From Symmetrospora coprosmae (Eukaryota > Basidiomycota > Cystobasidiomycetes > Symmetrosporaceae), in the NCBI GenBank assembly GCA_008802785.1, contig VUYT01000038.1:105697-169696 (forward strand): a stretch of 64,000 nucleotides of DNA, read 5' to 3'. Positions within the stretch are counted from its first letter, which is position 1, and each line of letters starts with the position of its first letter. The position numbers and the translations under genes were made by a program. The notes under the pieces are model-generated. The model saw only the letters and a program-made list of their open reading frames with translations, was not told the DNA's origin and ran no database searches. Of the stretch, positions 31,557-42,843 are shown one piece after another.

Positions 31557-34042
31557 ATGCCGCCTGGACGCCAGCGAGGGAGCGCCACTCGCGGTCGAGG
31601 AGGTCGAGGGAGAGGCAGAGGCGGATCAGCAGGAGCAAGAGCAGGAGCGAGCAGAAGAGCTACCAGTGGCATTAACGATGACGACGACGACGATGAGCTC
31701 GACGACGATGTGGGCGACGCCGACTTCAAGCCGAAGCACGTCTCAAAGAAGCGCGGTGGAGCAGCAGGAAGCGTGACTGGAAGGGCAAGGGACAAGACCA
31801 GAAAGTCGGCTCCGCGGGTGAGGCAAGGGCGTTCAAGGTTGATTGGTGTTTCTGAAATGCTGACGCATTCTGCCGTCTATTGTATGCCACTGCTCCTGCT
31901 GTCGCTGCTTGGAATGACGCGCGCCTTCCCACCTCACGTCCGCTGGCTCGCCCGTACTTCTCCTTGGGCGTCACCGCTCGCCCGGTGCTCGCGGGCGCGC
32001 GCGTGGCTGATCCCGCAGTTGATGGAGGATCCGGCAAACGATGAGAGGGAGCTCGCAGCAAGGCTGAAGCATCTCGGCCTCTATGCTGCCAATACGTGGG
32101 GCTGCCACCGTCTCCCTCCTTCTGGCTGCTTCATGATCTGATGCGCTACCCCTCTCCCTCACCCACGTCAATCACCGAAATGACCGATCGGATGGCATGG
32201 CCAATCTGCCTGGCTGCACTGCTCAACCCATTCGCTTCAAATACTTCGCTCACATGCCCCTCACGGCTGACGGCCACCCCTGAAATGCTACGATCCATCC
32301 GCCTTTATCGCGTCGGGCCCCATTTGTCAGCCTGGGCGATGGTTCCTGCCTCTTCCGCTCGCTTTCAGACCAGATGCACGGCACGCCCAACCACCATCTA
32401 TCCATACGCACCGAAGTCTGCGACTTCCTCTTGGCTCATCGCGACGAGTTCATCGCCTTTATCGACGACAGCAACCACTCCTCGCCGGAGGCAGCCTTCG
32501 CATCGCATGTCGCCGAGATGCGCATGACAGCGACTTATGGCACTCAGGTCGAGATTGTCGCCTTTGCTCGATTGTTCAAGCGGAGAGTCAAGGTCATCCA
32601 GGCAGGACTCGTCTACGTTATTGGCTTTGAGGACGAAAGCCCTTCCGAGCGTGAGAGAAGGGCAAAGCGGAGAGATAGCAAAGGCAAGATGAAGGATGAA
32701 GGGGATGATCTGCCGGATCTATATATTGTCTACCACAACTGGGAGGTGGGTGTGACTCCTGACGTGCCCCTCACAGTTCAGTCCAGAAGGTCGGGCTGAG
32801 CACAAGTTCACCCTGCAGCACTACTCTTCGGCCCGCAACATCCAGGGTCCGCATGCGGGTCTGCCATGTATCATCGACGTCAAGCAGCCCGTTACGTCCC
32901 AGTCGGAGGCACCATCGGCAGACGAGCTCGTCCCAACTCAGGAGGAATCCCTCGTTTTGTCGTCCATCCGCTTTCCCCACCGTCACACAGTACCCGAGAT
33001 TCGTAAACTCATTCAAGACAGTGGAGGCAACTGGGAAACGGCGCTCGAGTTGCTCCTCGAAAACGAAATGGACGAAACAGAGTCAGAAGACTTTAACAAC
33101 ATCTCGCCCTCGTCTCATGCCCAATCTCTCCCTATGCCCGTTCCGACAATCGGCATCACTTCTGCTACTCCCGGCAGCTTTCCAATCACTTCACATCACG
33201 ACCTTCAAGATCCGTCTGGATCACCAAACCCTTCAATAGCGCGCTACTCTTCCGCATCTACTACTAGCTCGACCGCCACTTCTGCCACCCGCCAAACTAC
33301 GAGTACCTCCCTCACGCGCCTCTCAGATCTGATCAGCGAGTCGAGCAGCAGCACTATCCCTTCGACTAATGGCATCGACAAGATCATTCCGCCGCCTGCA
33401 CCATCGTCCATCGCGAGCGGCTCCTCCCGAGTTCGTTCGCGCGCCAACTCGACGGAGCATCCAGACATTACTGCGGCGGAGTCTCCTAGGCAGCGCTTCC
33501 GCATCTCCAGAGAAGCCGCGGCGGGGGACGACTCTAGCGCTGCTGGTGATGACCCGACCGCCCATGACGGCAGTAGTGTTGTCTCTACGTCAACGTCGGG
33601 CTCGTCGTCTGCCTCACACGCGGGTGAGCTTGAAGGAGCATCATCGGACGCTCGGGCGAAGAACAGCGTGCTCGTCGAGAGCCTGCCACCCGAGCCACCG
33701 GCAAAGCCCCGCAGGGGACGGCCGCCTAAGAACCGGGATGGACTAAAGCCTATCATCATCAAGGTGCCGACGCGAAGACAGAGGAAGCAGTGAGTTCTTA
33801 CAGTCTGGTACAGCTTTTGAGCAGGCAGCGCTCGTGTAGTTGAGCTTCGGCTCACGCGAGCAAGAAAGGGATGAGTTCGCTCAGTAGATGTCCCTCCCTC
33901 CTATCTCTGCCTGCTTCCCCTCAGGATACTCAAAGCCGGCGGCTCGCCTGCGATCGGTTCGCGTACGAGGAGCAAAGTCGCCTCGGCCAATGGCAAGGAA
34001 GAACCTGCTCTGCAGCGAGAGTTTAAGGAGCTCTACGTATAG
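31557..34042 (+). CDS. OTU-family deubiquitinase with UBA-like segment and AT-hook
   Basis: Cysteine protease that removes ubiquitin; closest in plan to OTUD3. Exons 31557-31817, 32019-32095, 32331-32745, 32777-33789 and 33925-34042, 627 aa. An Arg/Gly-rich start and an Asp run precede the OTU domain. Catalytic Cys is C119 in LGDGSCLFRSLSDQ, formed across a splice junction; catalytic His is H266 in QHYSSARN. A UBA/CUE-like helix set (IRKLIQDSGGNWETALELLLEN) follows at about 320-345. An AT-hook (PRRGRPPKN) at about 563 suggests DNA contact. Intron 3 is only 31 nt. The last intron begins GTGAGT and its TGA would end the protein 40 residues early if retained. Confidence 0.87.
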
Positions 34043-34457
34043 CTCGAGCGGTTCGGTCCGCCCAGAACACATATTGTCTACCTCGCCGCGTGTGTCGCAT
34101 CTAGCGCTTCGCAGGGACCATCGCGAGGAGCAGGTGTCTGGGAGCAGTAGCTCGATATGCTAGACGCCAACCAAAGTGCGTCACGACATGAGCTTCGAGC
34201 ATCCGGTAGCAAACAGGCTGTTCAGGCGGCGGGAGCGGCAGTCCCCTGGCAGAGCACGCACGATGTCAGCCACATGTATCCATACACCTTTTCGATCTGC
34301 AATCTCTCGTTCATGTCTCGCATTGCCTGGTTCTCGGTCATCGCCTTCCAACCGCTGTCCGGAAAATCTAGATCTAGATCACCAGATTGCAGCGACTTCA
34401 CAAATGGCCATTATGTACAGTCATACATACAGTAGTACAGGTGACCTACTTGCGCAC
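34043..34457. other. Convergent spacer between OTU and F-box genes
   Basis: About 415 bp of 3' flank for both neighbours. No supportable gene; a short TCTAGATCTAGATC palindromic stretch near 34367-34380 is the only pattern noticed. Confidence 0.45.
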
Positions 34458-35742
34458 CTACATCGATTTCATAATACCGGCCATGCCGTCAGGGAAGGCA
34501 GCGTCGCTGAGGTGTATGTTACGCAGCGAACACAGGGACCGCACCAGTGCCGCAAATCCATAAGACTCCTTCTCCGGATGGTACGTTGCGGGCGGGCGCA
34601 AGTCCACCAGCAAAGGCTGCCATGACTGCTCGCGAAGGTAGTCCACAAGCTGCTGAAAGAGCTGACGCGATCGTGTGCCGAATCCGACCTCCTCAGTGTA
34701 ACTGAAGCGGAGCAGCCGAAGTCGCGGAGGAAGCGTGTGCAGGACAGCACCGCCAACATGGCGGACGTACAGACGCTCCAGGCACGTCAGCCCTCGAAGA
34801 TCGATGTTGACGCTGCTCTGTCCGACAGCCCCGACCATGCGGAGTGAGCTGAGTTGCAGAGAGGTGAGGGAGCGAGACGCGCATCGCAGGAAATCTGACC
34901 ATGCGTGAAAGCGCGCGCCCGTTAGTTGATTCTCGAGCTGAAGCAGCTCGAGCTGGGGGCTCTGCTCGAGAAGCGACATTGTAGATATCCTGGCCGCGCT
35001 GTCAGGTACGGCGTAAAGCTTCACCGCCTTGAGCTGCGGAAAGTCCCGTCGAATTTGTGCCGGGGTGGCGAGTACCTCGGCTCCACCAAGCTCGAATGTC
35101 TCCAGCGTAGGTGCTGCGCGCAGGAGGAGCTGGAGCAGTGCGTCGAAAGGTAGAGGCGCATCCTGGTCTTGGCGCACAACGCGAAGTGTGCGCAGACGAT
35201 CCGTCCTGATCGCTTGTAGAGCATCTCCGTCCACCTTCGTTACCTTTGGATAGACGGAGACGATGATATCCCGTGGAGCGAGCAGCTCGAGCAGCCACAT
35301 CGCCTCCGGCGTGCCCATAATAACGGGACGAGCGCGGGCAAACTCGCCAATGGCTTGGCTGAGACCGTCTTTGAAGCCTTCGAGGTCGAGAGTGACCGTC
35401 GGGATGAGAGCCGCCCGTGCCTTGACGCTGTTGGAGGAGCGCGCACATACGTAGAGCAGAGGCGGTCGGACCTCATATACCGAGCGCCCGTTGCGGCGGC
35501 CTCGAGAGGCGAAGTGAACTTTTGCTCCCAGATAGAGGGCCTCTTCGAAAATGGGTCGGAGACGCTTATTCACGGTTAGGCAAGCATAGACTGCACACAT
35601 GATTGTTAGATGCGCTTGTGTCAGCCATAGGTCGCCCGCGCAAGATGTCAGGACGTCCGTGCGACTGACGGTCCCTTTGGCCAAGATGAGCAGCCACAGC
35701 TTCGATAATTTCGTCTGGAAGGCCGCCGAATGTGATCGTCAT
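34458..35742 (-). CDS. F-box protein with leucine-rich C-terminal half
   Basis: Likely substrate receptor for an SCF ubiquitin ligase. Exons 35742-35670 and 35614-34458, 409 aa. Splicing assembles the F-box: LPDEIIEAVAAHLGQRDPHLTIMCAVYACLTVNKRLRPIFEEALY, starting at residue 8. The rest has irregular leucine-rich segments (LRTLRVV, LETFELGGAEV, LKAVKLYAV, LELLQLENQ, LTSLQLSSL, LERLYVRHVGG) consistent with a degenerate LRR solenoid. The target is unknown. The intron acceptor ACAAG is weak but is the only one that keeps the F-box frame. Confidence 0.75.
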
Positions 35743-36102
35743 CTTGTTCGATAGTGAAGGCGATACAAGTTGTAGCGCAGATGCTGCAGCGGAGTATGGT
35801 GGTACGAAGGTAAAGGTCAATCTTGGGCGTCCTGCCGCACATTGGTCAGTCAGCCGTCAATACGTCATCACTCGAGCTCGGAGAACAAAGGGGCGGAGAT
35901 ATTGCGGGATGCGCAAGATGGATGTCTCAGTATGTAAAGGACGTACGTATCAGTTGCCCGACGTCGCGCCTGGAGCACGACGATGCCAGCCAAGCATCAA
36001 AGCTCAGTAGCCCCATTCCTGCCCGGTCCAATTCACAGCTGCTGGCCTCGCCCATAGCTTCTGGCCTCGGCTCCCGCGCCGGTTGAGACGTACAAAGCTC
36101 TG
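35743..36102. other. Spacer between F-box gene and chitin deacetylase copy A
   Basis: About 360 bp; promoter of the F-box gene and 3' flank of the deacetylase. Nothing else is evident. Confidence 0.45.
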
Positions 36103-37262
36103 TCAATCCTTCTGGCCTGGATCAGGTAGGCCAGCGCAAGTCCAAGTCTTGTCGCGGTTCTTCGGCTTTGTGACGGCCTGATACGGTTCGACGCCTATAC
36201 ACTGGCTGACAGTCACCAGCTGATAGCCCCACCTCAGGAGATCCTTGGTTACAGCTGGGATGAACTTGCGAGCCGTGCCGCGCTTTGTCTCGTGGTTCAA
36301 CGCGATGTGGCCTGTGCGCGTGTCTTCACTAGATCAGCAATTTACGACTCGCGTGTAAGTACGAAGCTCCTTACTGTGCGGGAAGGTTCTCGCCAAGCTT
36401 TGGTATGCATGTACGGATTCCTGGGAAGACTTGCTTGCGTTGTCCCCGGAGGCATAATCCCACAGCACGAGCGCGCGATAGCCACGCTTCTTGAGGACTT
36501 TCAGATTCATATCGTTGTATTTCCCGAAAGGAGGTCGGAACAATGCAGGAGTAATGCCTAAAGGTAGACGATAGGAGATCAGCAAAGAGCGAGAGGAAAT
36601 GGCCTCACAGGCAGCGCACACACCCAGGATGCGCTTGAGGGCCGTCTCGACAAAGGCCAGCTGATCGTTGAACTGACTTTCCGTCAGTGTAGTGGTATCG
36701 ACGTGCGACCACGTATCTACAGACGCACCCAACCGATTAGTGAAGGCCTCTGATGACCGCAGTCCTCACCGGCATACTCACGGGAAGAAATGTCGTGTCC
36801 AGCGCGGTGGGCAGCTTCCAGCCCAGCTACCGATTGCGGATCATAGATGCAACCACGTTTCTGATGGGGCCGAGACTTGACCTCGTCAGACTCGGTCAAT
36901 GGCATTACACCAGGCAGTCTTTTTCTCACATGACCGTTGACAAAGAACGAGCCTGAGCTTCTGCCGAGAGTACTCGATAGGCTCTCTGTGTAGGCAGCTG
37001 GACCATCATCGAATGTCAAGGCAATCTGCTTGAGCTCTTTGCAGGTAGAGTAGACGGGCTACATGCGGGAAACCCGAATGGCAACCTCAACGACGTTACC
37101 CGCAACACCGTTTCCAAAGGCGGCACTTACGAAGTCAAGTTGCCTTTCGACGACTGTGTGGTCCGAGCCGTCGTACGCGCCGTGCGGTACAGCCATAGCC
37201 TTACAGAGGAGCCCTGCACTGCAGGCGAGCCATGTCAGGCAGAGCAAGCGAGCAAGCTGCAT
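36103..37262 (-). CDS. Secreted chitin deacetylase-like protein, copy A
   Basis: Family 4 carbohydrate esterase that would convert chitin to chitosan in the cell wall. Exons 37262-37131, 37058-36930, 36860-36782, 36716-36624, 36557-36375 and 36311-36103, 274 aa. A signal peptide (LARLLCLTWLACSAGLLC) starts the protein. Catalytic motifs: TFDDGP (about 59-64; Asp base and metal ligand), HTWSH (about 114-118), RPPFGKYN, and LNHET carrying the last catalytic His. No GPI-anchor tail. Exons 3 to 6 (79, 93, 183, 209 nt) are the same lengths as in copy B. The third intron splits the first metal-binding His codon, as in copy B. Confidence 0.9.
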
Positions 37263-37688
37263 ACTTGCTGCTGTTCACCAGATGAAGGCAGATCGTCAGA
37301 AGCAGTACCGACAGCGAGCGCGACCGGCGCTCGTCAGGCAACCGTCATCTTTGTTCAGAGTATTTGCGTCAGACAAGGGCCGACGGGAACAAGGGATGTT
37401 CCGGTGAATACACACGCGATCAGCTGCAAGGGGGATGTACGGTGAGGGCTCGTCTGCGTTTTACCATATGCAGCATGTTCGGGCATCAACACTGTCATCA
37501 GCAAAAAGTCTGTGGAATCCGGCACCTTCTCATCGACGGCGGCATTTGCCACCCGCAGCACACGCGAAGGTAGCGCACAGAATAATTTAGGGAATTGTTC
37601 CAAGTACTGCCCACTTCCAGAAATTCCCGGTACTGCTATAGAGACAGTGTCCGTTCCATCAGTACGATGGGTGCGCACCCACCGGTGC

Positions 37689-38872
37689 TCAGGCCTTTGC
37701 GCCCGGAGCAGGGAGGCCCGTGCATGTCCAAGTACTGTCACGCTTCTTAGGCTTGCCGACAGCCTGGTATGGCTCGATGCCGAGGCACTCGCTGACGAAG
37801 ACCAGCTTGTATCCTTTCTTCTTGAGCTCCTTGACGGCGGCAGGAATGACCGTCTGAGCGGTGTCCCGCTTAGTTTCGTGGTTGAGAGCAATGTGTCCTG
37901 GTGAAGAGATCAGATCAGTCTCTGTCGAAGACGTCAAGGAGTGAAACATGGCTGCCCACCTTTGGGGTATGTTTGCGCGAGGGATCTGTATCCGGCCACA
38001 GATGCACTAGCAGGGCTGCCCGTCGTATCTCCAGCATCATGATCCCAGAGGACCAGACCGTGGTAGCCCCTCTTTTTGAGAACCCTAAGATTCATGTCGT
38101 TGTAGCGACCGAATGGGGGACGGAAGAGGGCGGGAGTCACGCCTATCCGGGGAAGACGGCGGCAAGCTCGTAAGTCGGCGCATCTGCGGTTGGGCGGGAT
38201 AGATAGACGCACCCAGAATGCGTTTGAGAGCAGTCTCGATGTACACAAGCTGTTTATGGAACTGCGCTTCTGTGAGAGTTGTGATGTCAACGTGAGACCA
38301 GGTGTCTGATTCGCATGATTCGGGAGTTTCAGCTTCACTGGACAGGCATTGCTTCAAGTAAACGAGAGGTGAAGGACTTACGCGAAGAGATCTCATGGCC
38401 GGCTCTATAGGCGGCTTGCAATCCTGCGACCGATTCTGGCGCGTAAATGCAGCCGTAGTTCTGCCGCGGTGTGACCGGGGGAGGTCAATTTGCGCAACAA
38501 GCGTATAGCCGGGAGCTCTCTTACTCACATTGCCGTTGACATAGAAGGAGCCGTGCGCGGCGTTCCTGCTAAGACTGTCGGACAGGCTGGCCGTGTAGGC
38601 GTAGGGGCCATCGTCAAACGTGAGAGCTATCTGCTTGGTTTTCTTGCATGTCGTGAAGACTGGCTGCGGGTGAGCAGACCACTCTTCAGCAGAAGTTACA
38701 GTCATGCCGACTTCTGCGAGCTACTTTGACTTACTACACGCGGATTGTCCTGCCGTCTGACGATCATGCGTTCCCCGTCTGCGTCCGTCTCATTGGTCAA
38801 AACAAGGGCATCGGATGCCAGCACCTGACCGAGAGCGAAACTGGCCACAAAGAGCAGGGTTGTGGTGCGCAT
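37689..38872 (-). CDS. Secreted chitin deacetylase-like protein, copy B
   Basis: Tandem paralog of copy A, 278 aa. Exons 38872-38735, 38663-38529, 38460-38382, 38305-38213, 38142-37960 and 37897-37689. Signal peptide TLLFVASFALGQVLA. Motifs TFDDGP (about 61-66), HTWSH (118-122), RPPFGRYN and LNHETKR are intact, so both copies should be active. The C-terminal segments are nearly parallel (GIEPYQAVGKPKKRDSTWTC here, GVEPYQAVTKPKNRDKTWTC in copy A). The N-terminal exons and spacer diverge strongly. Both are on the same strand, 426 bp apart. Confidence 0.91.
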
Positions 38873-39487
38873 TGCTGGAGTGAATGGCGTAACAAGGCTG
38901 AAGGAGTTGGAAGGGCCGGCAGATACGGCAATCGTGTGGGTCGCCGGAGCGGTATTGTAGGGCGGTCGTAGCGCGACTGCAGAAATACGAAGGCTGTAGT
39001 GAAGCCGGTGAGATGAACGAGCGTGGTGTGGAAAGAATGTGCGGTCCTCGAGCTTTTCAGACAGATCGGGGATGCAAGGGCGGTGTCGGTCGCTGAGACG
39101 GGAGCCAGATGGGGGCGGGAGTTAACGTTCAGCAGAGAAGAGGAGAGGAGACTCCATGGTGAGTGGGCAGCATCGCCTTGCTGGCCTTGGCACATTCGTA
39201 CACGAGCTGGAGCAGACAGGAGGCTGCGTGCCGGTCGGAGCCCATTGCGGGCCTGCGGGCATTGCAATTACAGCCGTTGCACGCACGCGAGGCGTTCTTT
39301 CGTTGCAGATGATGCGTTGAGTCGCATCCTCCCTCGTGGCGCGTCTGTCGTCCTTACGCCCAGCTGTTCATTCGCCTCCTGCGCGCGATGATGGTGCCCG
39401 CCGCAGAACCGGCATGCCTGTCCGGGCTTGATGAACCTAGAAGCCACTGCTTCCTGCCAACCCGTCGATAGCTGAATCTCTCCCGCA
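38873..39487. promoter_or_regulatory. Divergent spacer between chitin deacetylase copy B and NCS6
   Basis: About 615 bp with no supportable gene. Short open frames here lack family features. It holds the promoters of both neighbours. Confidence 0.5.
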
Positions 39488-40781
39488 ATGGCTCCATGTG
39501 CGCTATGCGATCCGAGCAGTCCACGGCGTGCCATCCTGCGGCGTCCAAAGACTGCGCAGGCCGTGTGCCGGGAGTGCTTCTACCTCGCCTTCGAGACTGA
39601 GGTTCACCACACGATCATGCGCAACAGCCTGTTCAGACGCAACGAGAAGGTCGGCGTCGCCGCCAGCGGCGGTAAAGGTGCATTGTCATTGGCATCGTTG
39701 GTACTGGGGATGACGCCGACGTTGCTGGAGTGGCCATCGTCGAGAACAGGAAGAAGCTGACCGTGGGGCCCTTGACGACACCTTTGACACTTTTGCCACT
39801 GGTTGGCCCGCGCAGACTCGACAGTGCTGGCGCACATCATGACGCTGCTGAACGAGCGATACGACTACGGCCTGGATCTCCAGCTGCTCAGCATAGACGA
39901 GGGCATCTCTGGCTACCGAGACGACTCGCTTCTGACGGTGCAGCGCAACAGCGAGCAGTACAAGCTGCCCCTCAAGATCCTCTCCTATGCGGACCTCTAC
40001 GAAGGCTGGACCATGGACAAGGTCGTCCAAGAAACGGGCAAAAAGGGTAACTGCACCTACTGCGGCGTATTCAGGCGAAAGGCGCTCGACCTGGGGGGCG
40101 ATGTCCTGCAGGTCGACCACATCGTTACGGGCCATAACGCGGACGATGTGGCCGAGACGGTGCTCATGAACGGTGAGCTGTAGATGCCATATTCCTATCT
40201 CGAGAGAGCCTACGCTGATCCTTGTTGACCGTCCGCTAGTCCTCCGTGGCGACATTGCACGAGTTGAGCGGTGTACAGCCATCACTACCGGTTCAGGCCC
40301 TGCTGGTGACGGCAAAGCGGTCAAGCGCAGCAAGCCATTCAAGTACGCTTACGAGAAGGAGATTGTCATGTATGCCTACTTCAAGGTGAGTTTGCCGGTT
40401 CTGCATGGCCGTAGCTCTCCAGAATCAGCTGACGACTGCCGAGCACTCCGGAAGAAACTGGACTATCATTCGACAGAGTGCATATACTCGCCCACGGCGT
40501 ATCGCGGGCATGCTCGAGCACTCGTCAAGGACCTCGAAGCCATCCGGCCATCTTCTATTCTGGACATCATCTACTCAGGCGAGGCTATGGCCGAGATGGT
40601 CAAGGTGGACGTCAAGCGACCAGTCCAGCGCAAATGCGAGAAGTGCGGTCAAATGAGCAGCAACGCTTTGTGTCAGGCGTGTGCTTTGCTAGAGACGCTC
40701 AACAAGGGAATCGCGAAGATGCAGGTCGGCGCAACCGCTTCAGGCAAGACGATGAAGCAAGCAAGCATATCTGTATCGTGA
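39488..40781 (+). CDS. NCS6: Cytoplasmic tRNA 2-thiolation protein 1
   Basis: Adenylates U34 of tRNA Lys, Glu and Gln for 2-thiolation, working with Ncs2 and the Urm1 sulfur relay. Exons 39488-39677, 39816-40172, 40240-40385 and 40455-40781, 339 aa. N-terminal Cys pairs (CALC, CREC), PP-loop SGGKDST (about 60-66, assembled across intron 1), [10 protein letters not shown], the GHNADD block, and the C-terminal zinc pair (CEKCGQM, CQAC). Length matches the family. Confidence 0.93.
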
Positions 40782-40943
40782 AGCAAGCAAGCATATGTGT
40801 AGCCTCTCGATGACTGAAGTATGTTGTTGTAATAGGCCAAGCTTCTTGGCTTGCCATTGGTGTGAGTGCATACAATGCTAAAGGCTTCTACTTCCACTTT
40901 GCGAATCAGCACATGCTCAGGTAGAGGTCTTCGCTATGACGGT

Positions 40944-42474
40944 CTAGGCGGCGTACTCTGGGATCTTGCCTAACAATGCGAAACGGCAACAACATCAGTA
41001 GACCATCGCCGGCTGCGCGATAGCCTTTCTGTCGCGTGCGAATCACTCACCACCCTCTGGTCGTATCTGCTGCAGGAGCCACTCAAGAGCGCCCCCTTCT
41101 CCACCCTGCGCGAATGTCTGCTCCTGCCACGACACGTACGACATTACGAGGTGATCCGCGCCGGCGATGGGACCAATACTCGTGAGAGTACCATTGGCTT
41201 TCGGGGCTGCAGCGATAGCTTCGTCCTATCATGGGGGACCAATCAATCGGTCAGTGGCTCTTGCGCCATCTCTTCGATCGCAATCGCCTCACCCAATTGC
41301 TTTGCGTTGTTGCTGCGTTAATGCGCACTTCCTCAGTGTCGAATTCTCCAACGAAAGTGATGATGTTGTTGCTGAGCAGGGGCTCAAGCGCGGACACGGA
41401 GAGACCGGCACCGCCCGCCGAGATGAGAGCGCCTGCAAAGAGGGTTGGGTGTGCCTGGAGCAGCTCGACCGATGCCCAGGCGCCCATCGAGTATGCCGAA
41501 AGGTAGATCTGCGAGCGAAAGTTGATCTCGTCAGCGCGTCAAGTATAAGCGTAATAACGGTAGTGAACCAAAGACAGACCCTGGTAGAGTCCACCTCGAA
41601 GGCCTGTACGACTTGGGCCAGAATGCTAGGAGGAGAAGAGAGTCAGCGAGTCAGATGCATCCGAATCATCCGCTCACGGTTGACAGAGACACTCACTTTC
41701 CGAGTGCGTCGAGGTCCCATGTATCGTCAGACGTGGGAGCGATTGGTGTGACGACTAGCAGTCTGGGCGAGAGGAAAGGAGGATTGGCGCACGTTAACGG
41801 GACTTTCGGAAAGGCGTGATACGCACTCCTCAGCAGCAATTGTGTGCGCTACAGACTGGTTGCCCTGGTTGAATTCGTGGACGAAACGACTGACGCCATC
41901 GTATCCAGAGAGCTTGACTGCATCTTCCACTGGTCCTCGCGCACCAGAGCCGCTCAGGGAGAGAACCAGAGGAAGCGGACCATTGAGCGGGTCAACATCG
42001 CGTGTGGTCCTGTCGGGTCGGTGGACCTGCGCAAGCGATATTGGCTGCGATCTTTGCCTATGCAGTTTGGAAGAGAACGCTCACAGTGAAGGGATATAGA
42101 CTGAGGCGCCAGCAACGAGAGAGTCAGAAATGAGTCACCTTCTATGTGATACCAGCTTCCAATTCGGGTGCTACACACGTCTCTCCGGCTGCATTGTACA
42201 CCAGGAAAGCGGTCGCGTCCATCTCGTCCTGGTTTGGTGCCAGAACAGGTGCAGGAACAGAGGCTGGCACTGTGGCCCGGGGGCCGGAAGCGACCGGCGA
42301 GGTCGTATTGGAGGCTGATCCGACAGAGGTAGCGGCAGACAGCGGGCTTGTGACAGTGCTCGAGCCGGAGCGGATGACCGTCGCTTGACGCTGCCGGAGG
42401 ACGGGAGAAGCGGTAGTCCCCTGTGCGAGCAAGGCGACGGCAGCGAGAGCTGAGAGGGTGTAGGCAGTATGCAT
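40944..42474 (-). CDS. Secreted alpha/beta hydrolase (predicted peptidase/esterase type)
   Basis: Signal peptide (TLSALAAVALLAQGTTA) followed by a Ser/Thr/Pro-rich linker. The hydrolase part is readable as PLVLSLSGSGARGP, then NQLLVVTPIAPTSDDTWDLDALGK, then IYLSAYSMGAWASVELL (nucleophile Ser in AYSMGAW), then NNIITFVGEFDTEE and GADHLVMSYVSWQE (possible catalytic His). This order matches the COG4099-like predicted peptidase/feruloyl-esterase group. Introns that can be placed include ones starting GTCTGT twice, and a last intron starting GTGAGT. The junction after YIPSL near 42065-42100 is unresolved: the only in-phase solution by eye would need a 27-nt intron. Substrate unknown. Confidence 0.65.
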
Positions 42475-42843
42475 AGCGAGAGATGCGAGGCGTGTATCAG
42501 GTGAATGCGGAGCTCTAGGCTGCGGATGCGTCGAGGTGCGAGAGGAAGGAGAGAAGGGACATGCGCAGGCACAGCAGACATGCCGGATGCGCCGCAGTGA
42601 CTGTCCGCTCCTATGCCGACGTCATTGATGTCACTGCCGTGCCGGACCTTGTTGCTGTTTGGGCCATGCGACTCGGCCATTCTGTCATCACAGGAGGTCC
42701 GGAAGGTCGGAGCGTGACTCGCGGTGACGGAGGTCCCGACGGCCGGGTTCCGAGCTTGAGGGTTCAGTTGCGAACGACACGCATCAACGAGGACGCAAAG
42801 AAGCTTCTTCTCGGCGCGGCACCCGCGCAAGCTCGAATTCGAA
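42475..42843. promoter_or_regulatory. Divergent spacer between hydrolase and methyltransferase-like gene
   Basis: About 370 bp. The open frame at 42561-42887 crosses the methyltransferase start in another frame and has no family support. Confidence 0.45.

Noticed and set aside
31199-31795. A 198-codon minus-strand open frame upstream of the OTU gene
   Set aside because: Ser/Pro-rich shadow of an Arg/Gly/Asp-rich coding strand with no splice or domain support.
40921-41060. Ending the secreted hydrolase at the TGA at 41043
   Set aside because: Possible if the last intron is retained, but GTGAGT with a good acceptor allows splicing to a short exon ending at 40944, so the longer form was annotated.
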